Assembly: GCA_946800325.1 (NCBI GenBank)
Contig: OX326957.1
Location: 50,116,307 to 50,180,306, forward strand
From: Luzula sylvatica
Lineage: Eukaryota; Streptophyta; Magnoliopsida; Poales; Juncaceae
Direction: 5' to 3'
Length of the DNA stretch: 64,000 bases
Below, one piece after another: positions 61,232 through 64,000 of this stretch. Numbering within the stretch: the stretch's first letter is position 1; each line of letters begins with the position of its first letter. Below the pieces are notes generated by a model, which was given only the letters and a program-made list of their open reading frames with translations, was not told the DNA's origin and ran no database searches. A program made the translations under genes and the position numbers.

Positions 61232-62731
61232 TTGGTAAATTTGCTCGAGTTTATTACTTTCGGGGAATTCTTTCAAAATGTCCAAACGTTTTTGAATATT
61301 TGTAAAAAAAGCCCTGAACTCCATATATTTCGTATTTGTAATCCCTATAAACTATTATTTTGATCAAATATCCTTCTTTAAGTATCCTGTTGTGCATATT
61401 AAATTTTACAAAAGACCCTGTTTGTTTTCTTCTTTTTTCTTTTTGCATGTCTAATTAGTTTAGTATTAGTGCAGTTGGGTGTTGAGATGGAGTCAACGCT
61501 GATCATTGCCGTTTATTTAAGAGCCATTAGTTATGTTAATGGGTGAACACTAACTTCTTGTTTAAAGACAACATGATATCTGTTTAGATATCTTTCAAAG
61601 ATAATATTTGGATTTTATTGGCATAATTAATTGCTCAGACTTTAAATTATGTACTTCTCTTTTTGAACGAAAAATTAGGGGCAACATTTGCCTTATTTTC
61701 ATTTATTTACTTTTACATCTATGTATGAATAATCCATAGGAACCTTGTTATGGTTAAAAGCAATATATTGAGGATATCTTTATAGTAAATCTTTTGTAAC
61801 TAAGTAGTGTAAAGTGTTGCTATTATATATACTCAAAGCTATCCAATTTTACGCAAGTCAATGCTGGTTTCTTCTCAAACACAACTAGATTAGATCGGAG
61901 TAATATGTTTGACAATTAATAAATGTACTTCAAGAAAAGAAAAAACTATATTAATTGTATCTGTTATCAGATTAATATACTCATTAACCATATCAAACTA
62001 CTATTAGTTATCAACATTGTGTAGGGCATTAGAAAGAGATGTTTACCTGTTATATATATCACCCTATTGCTGGACAACAATGGTTTGTTTTTTCGATCGC
62101 AACAGCGAAAGCGCACAGAACCGGTGAAGTTCGATGATTTAGCTATTGGATTGAATTGTGCTAAGAGATGAAGTAATTTCCATGATATTAAAAAATATAA
62201 CCAAATATAATACATGATATAATTGAGGTGTGTATATACAAGAGATATTCAAAGGTTGTGTGGTACAAGGGGATTTGAAATTGAGTGTGAGCTACTAGTA
62301 AGAGTGAGAGTGAGAGTGAGAGTGACAAAAATAAATTGCAAGTAGCTACATTTATATTGTGATGGTCCCATATTTAGATGTGAAATATGTCTTGTTCGTA
62401 TCTAATTAATGATCTTATCACCTCTTGAAGGAGAAAATGAAATACAATTTTGGACTTTAATGATACTTGTATTATCATGTACATAAGGCGAATATTTGAG
62501 GTAGTGGTGACATGAATATATTAACATTGTAATATGTTTAATTAAGAGGAGAAAGTTATAGTTAGTTGTGTGGTGGTGGATTAAGATTTAAGGGTGTATT
62601 GATAGTGTGTGAGCTACTAGACTACTAGTAGAAGTGAGAAGTGAGAGTGGCACAAAAAAGCATGTGGTTGTAGTTGAGCTAAAAAAGCATGCATCACTGG
62701 GAAGTTGGAACTACTTGCTACTCACTCCATC

Positions 62732-62786
<55 letters not shown>

Positions 62787-63805
62787 GAGCAGCAATGACC
62801 TTACACCTACTCCAACCCCATAAAATCATGTGCTCAATCAATCACTAACTACTGTGCTACTACACCTTACTTACCTCTTAATAGTTGGATTATCACGCTA
62901 GCCTCGTGAGCCTTTTTCTCCCTTTATATCCACTCCTTTTCTATTCCTTGATACTTGTCCATCCTAACATCCAAGTTATCCTGTCTACGGGCCGCAATAA
63001 AAGAAAGTCTTCCTTACAATTTATTACCAATGGGCTTTTATCTTTGGGCATGAAATTCTAGAAACCTACCCATTCATTCATAGAAAATGTACATGATTAT
63101 TGTTCGTTGTTTTATTTTTTTTGTTTAGACCCTTTTATAAGGGCAAACCATTCACGCAACTGGCGCCGCAATTGAGTCGAGTTCGATCGAGTTATACACA
63201 GTTCAAAATTGAGTCGAGTTCGAACGAGTTATACACAGTTCCAGTTCGTCTCGGACACGACTCGAGCAGAGTCGACTTCTTTATCATTAAGATTCAAGTT
63301 AAAAAAATTTAGACTCAAACTTAGCTCATTTTGAATCCAGATAGCCCGGCTCGGCTTGATAATAATTTGATTATCAAAATAATTCAAATTTAAATCGAAG
63401 TTATTAAAAATAGTCAATGACAAAATAAATATTTAAACAAAAATTAAGTCACGTAATATTTTAATATTACACACATATTATAATATAATGTACATATTAA
63501 AAAAAATTCAAATGACGAACAACAAGACACATATCTTTTTGTGATTTCATGCTCTATCAGTTTTGTAGCTAGTCGGCTAAAAAGTCGCAATAATTGACAA
63601 GATTTAGTGTTGCGTCACTTTTGTAATCAATCGTGTAAGGAGTCACAATAATGAGTAAATAAAATGAATGTATTAAAAATATCTAAATAAATCATATTAA
63701 TACTTATTTTAATATGTATAAATAAATTCATAGTATATTTTAATATAATATTAATATATAAAAAATTCATAAAAATATTTATTTTAATATATACATAAAT
63801 TTATG
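61232..63805. other. Gene-free stretch
   Basis: Contains a (GA)n microsatellite at about 62734-62782. Two similar GTGTGAGCTACTAG-plus-AGTGAGAGTG segments (62288-62325 and 62608-62652) lie about 320 bp apart, with two GAGTCGAGTTCGAxCGAGTT copies at 63174 and 63212. No gene was recognised. Confidence 0.45.
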
Positions 63806-64000
63806 CTTCCATAGACATTTATGTATCCCTTATTTTACACATAGTTTTAAGCAATTTTAGAATGTCACATCATCTTACACTGATGATGTGTCAAAATTTT
63901 GTTTGTTAGGTTAATGTTGGACCAATTGTATTAGATTTTGAATTTGTTCACAATATGTTACATGATCAACTGTGAATACAAATGAAATGTGAAGAGTTTA
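63806..64000 (+). mobile_element. Helitron family 1 copy D, cut by the window end
   Basis: From 63830 on, the sequence matches the minus strand of 60890-61050 in copy C, in the opposite orientation (for example AGTTTTAAGCAATTTTAGAA and ACCAATTGTATT). The first part (GCTTCCATAGACATTTATGT) differs from copy C and instead shares TTGCTTCCATAGA-like text with the start of the Helitron at 37497, so its 5' end is chimeric or truncated. The 3' terminus lies beyond 64000. Confidence 0.6.

Overview
The window is nuclear DNA of a flowering plant, most likely a eudicot. It is AT-rich, its genes have many short AT-rich introns with GT..AG borders, and the encoded proteins are plant types (an organellar MutS with a GIY-YIG tail, a plastid starch debranching enzyme, a ZAT-type zinc finger, a TRM/DUF4378 protein). 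The species cannot be read from the sequence. I reconstructed the spliced genes by hand from translated exons, splice borders and reading phase.

Layout: 0-8.7 kb is gene-free and holds microsatellites, decayed inverted-repeat elements and a Helitron-like copy. 8.75-11.19 kb (-) is a 12-exon Serinc membrane protein. 12.49-13.56 kb (-) is a single-exon GT29 glycosyltransferase of the GALT29A type. 15.2-17.2 kb holds a decayed Ty1/copia gag between two 400-bp direct repeats. 19.77-23.18 kb (-) is a five-exon TRM/DUF4378 protein. 24.9-29.7 kb holds two hAT-type MITEs with 8-bp target duplications. 30.82-35.69 kb (-) is a complete 19-exon MSH1. 36-40.5 kb is a duplicated stretch with two copies of a small membrane-protein gene end, a pseudogene scrap of the pullulanase last exon, and a Helitron carrying a solo LTR. 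40.58-47.35 kb (-) is a 26-exon pullulanase/limit dextrinase with a 1.7-kb LINE-derived insertion in one intron. 51.84-52.61 kb (-) is a ZAT-type C2H2 repressor. 53-64 kb has no recognised gene. It holds a GC-rich retroposed sequence with poly(A) and a 15-bp target duplication, a CACTA-like end with a degenerate satellite, a palindromic element, and a non-autonomous Helitron with both termini.

The genes do not form a pathway or operon. All six confidently called host genes lie on the minus strand. Two products act in plastids or mitochondria (MSH1 in organelle genome stability, pullulanase in starch). The most informative structures are the mobile-element ones: two independent 15-bp target duplications mark past LINE activity, and a local duplication copied the tail of the pullulanase gene.
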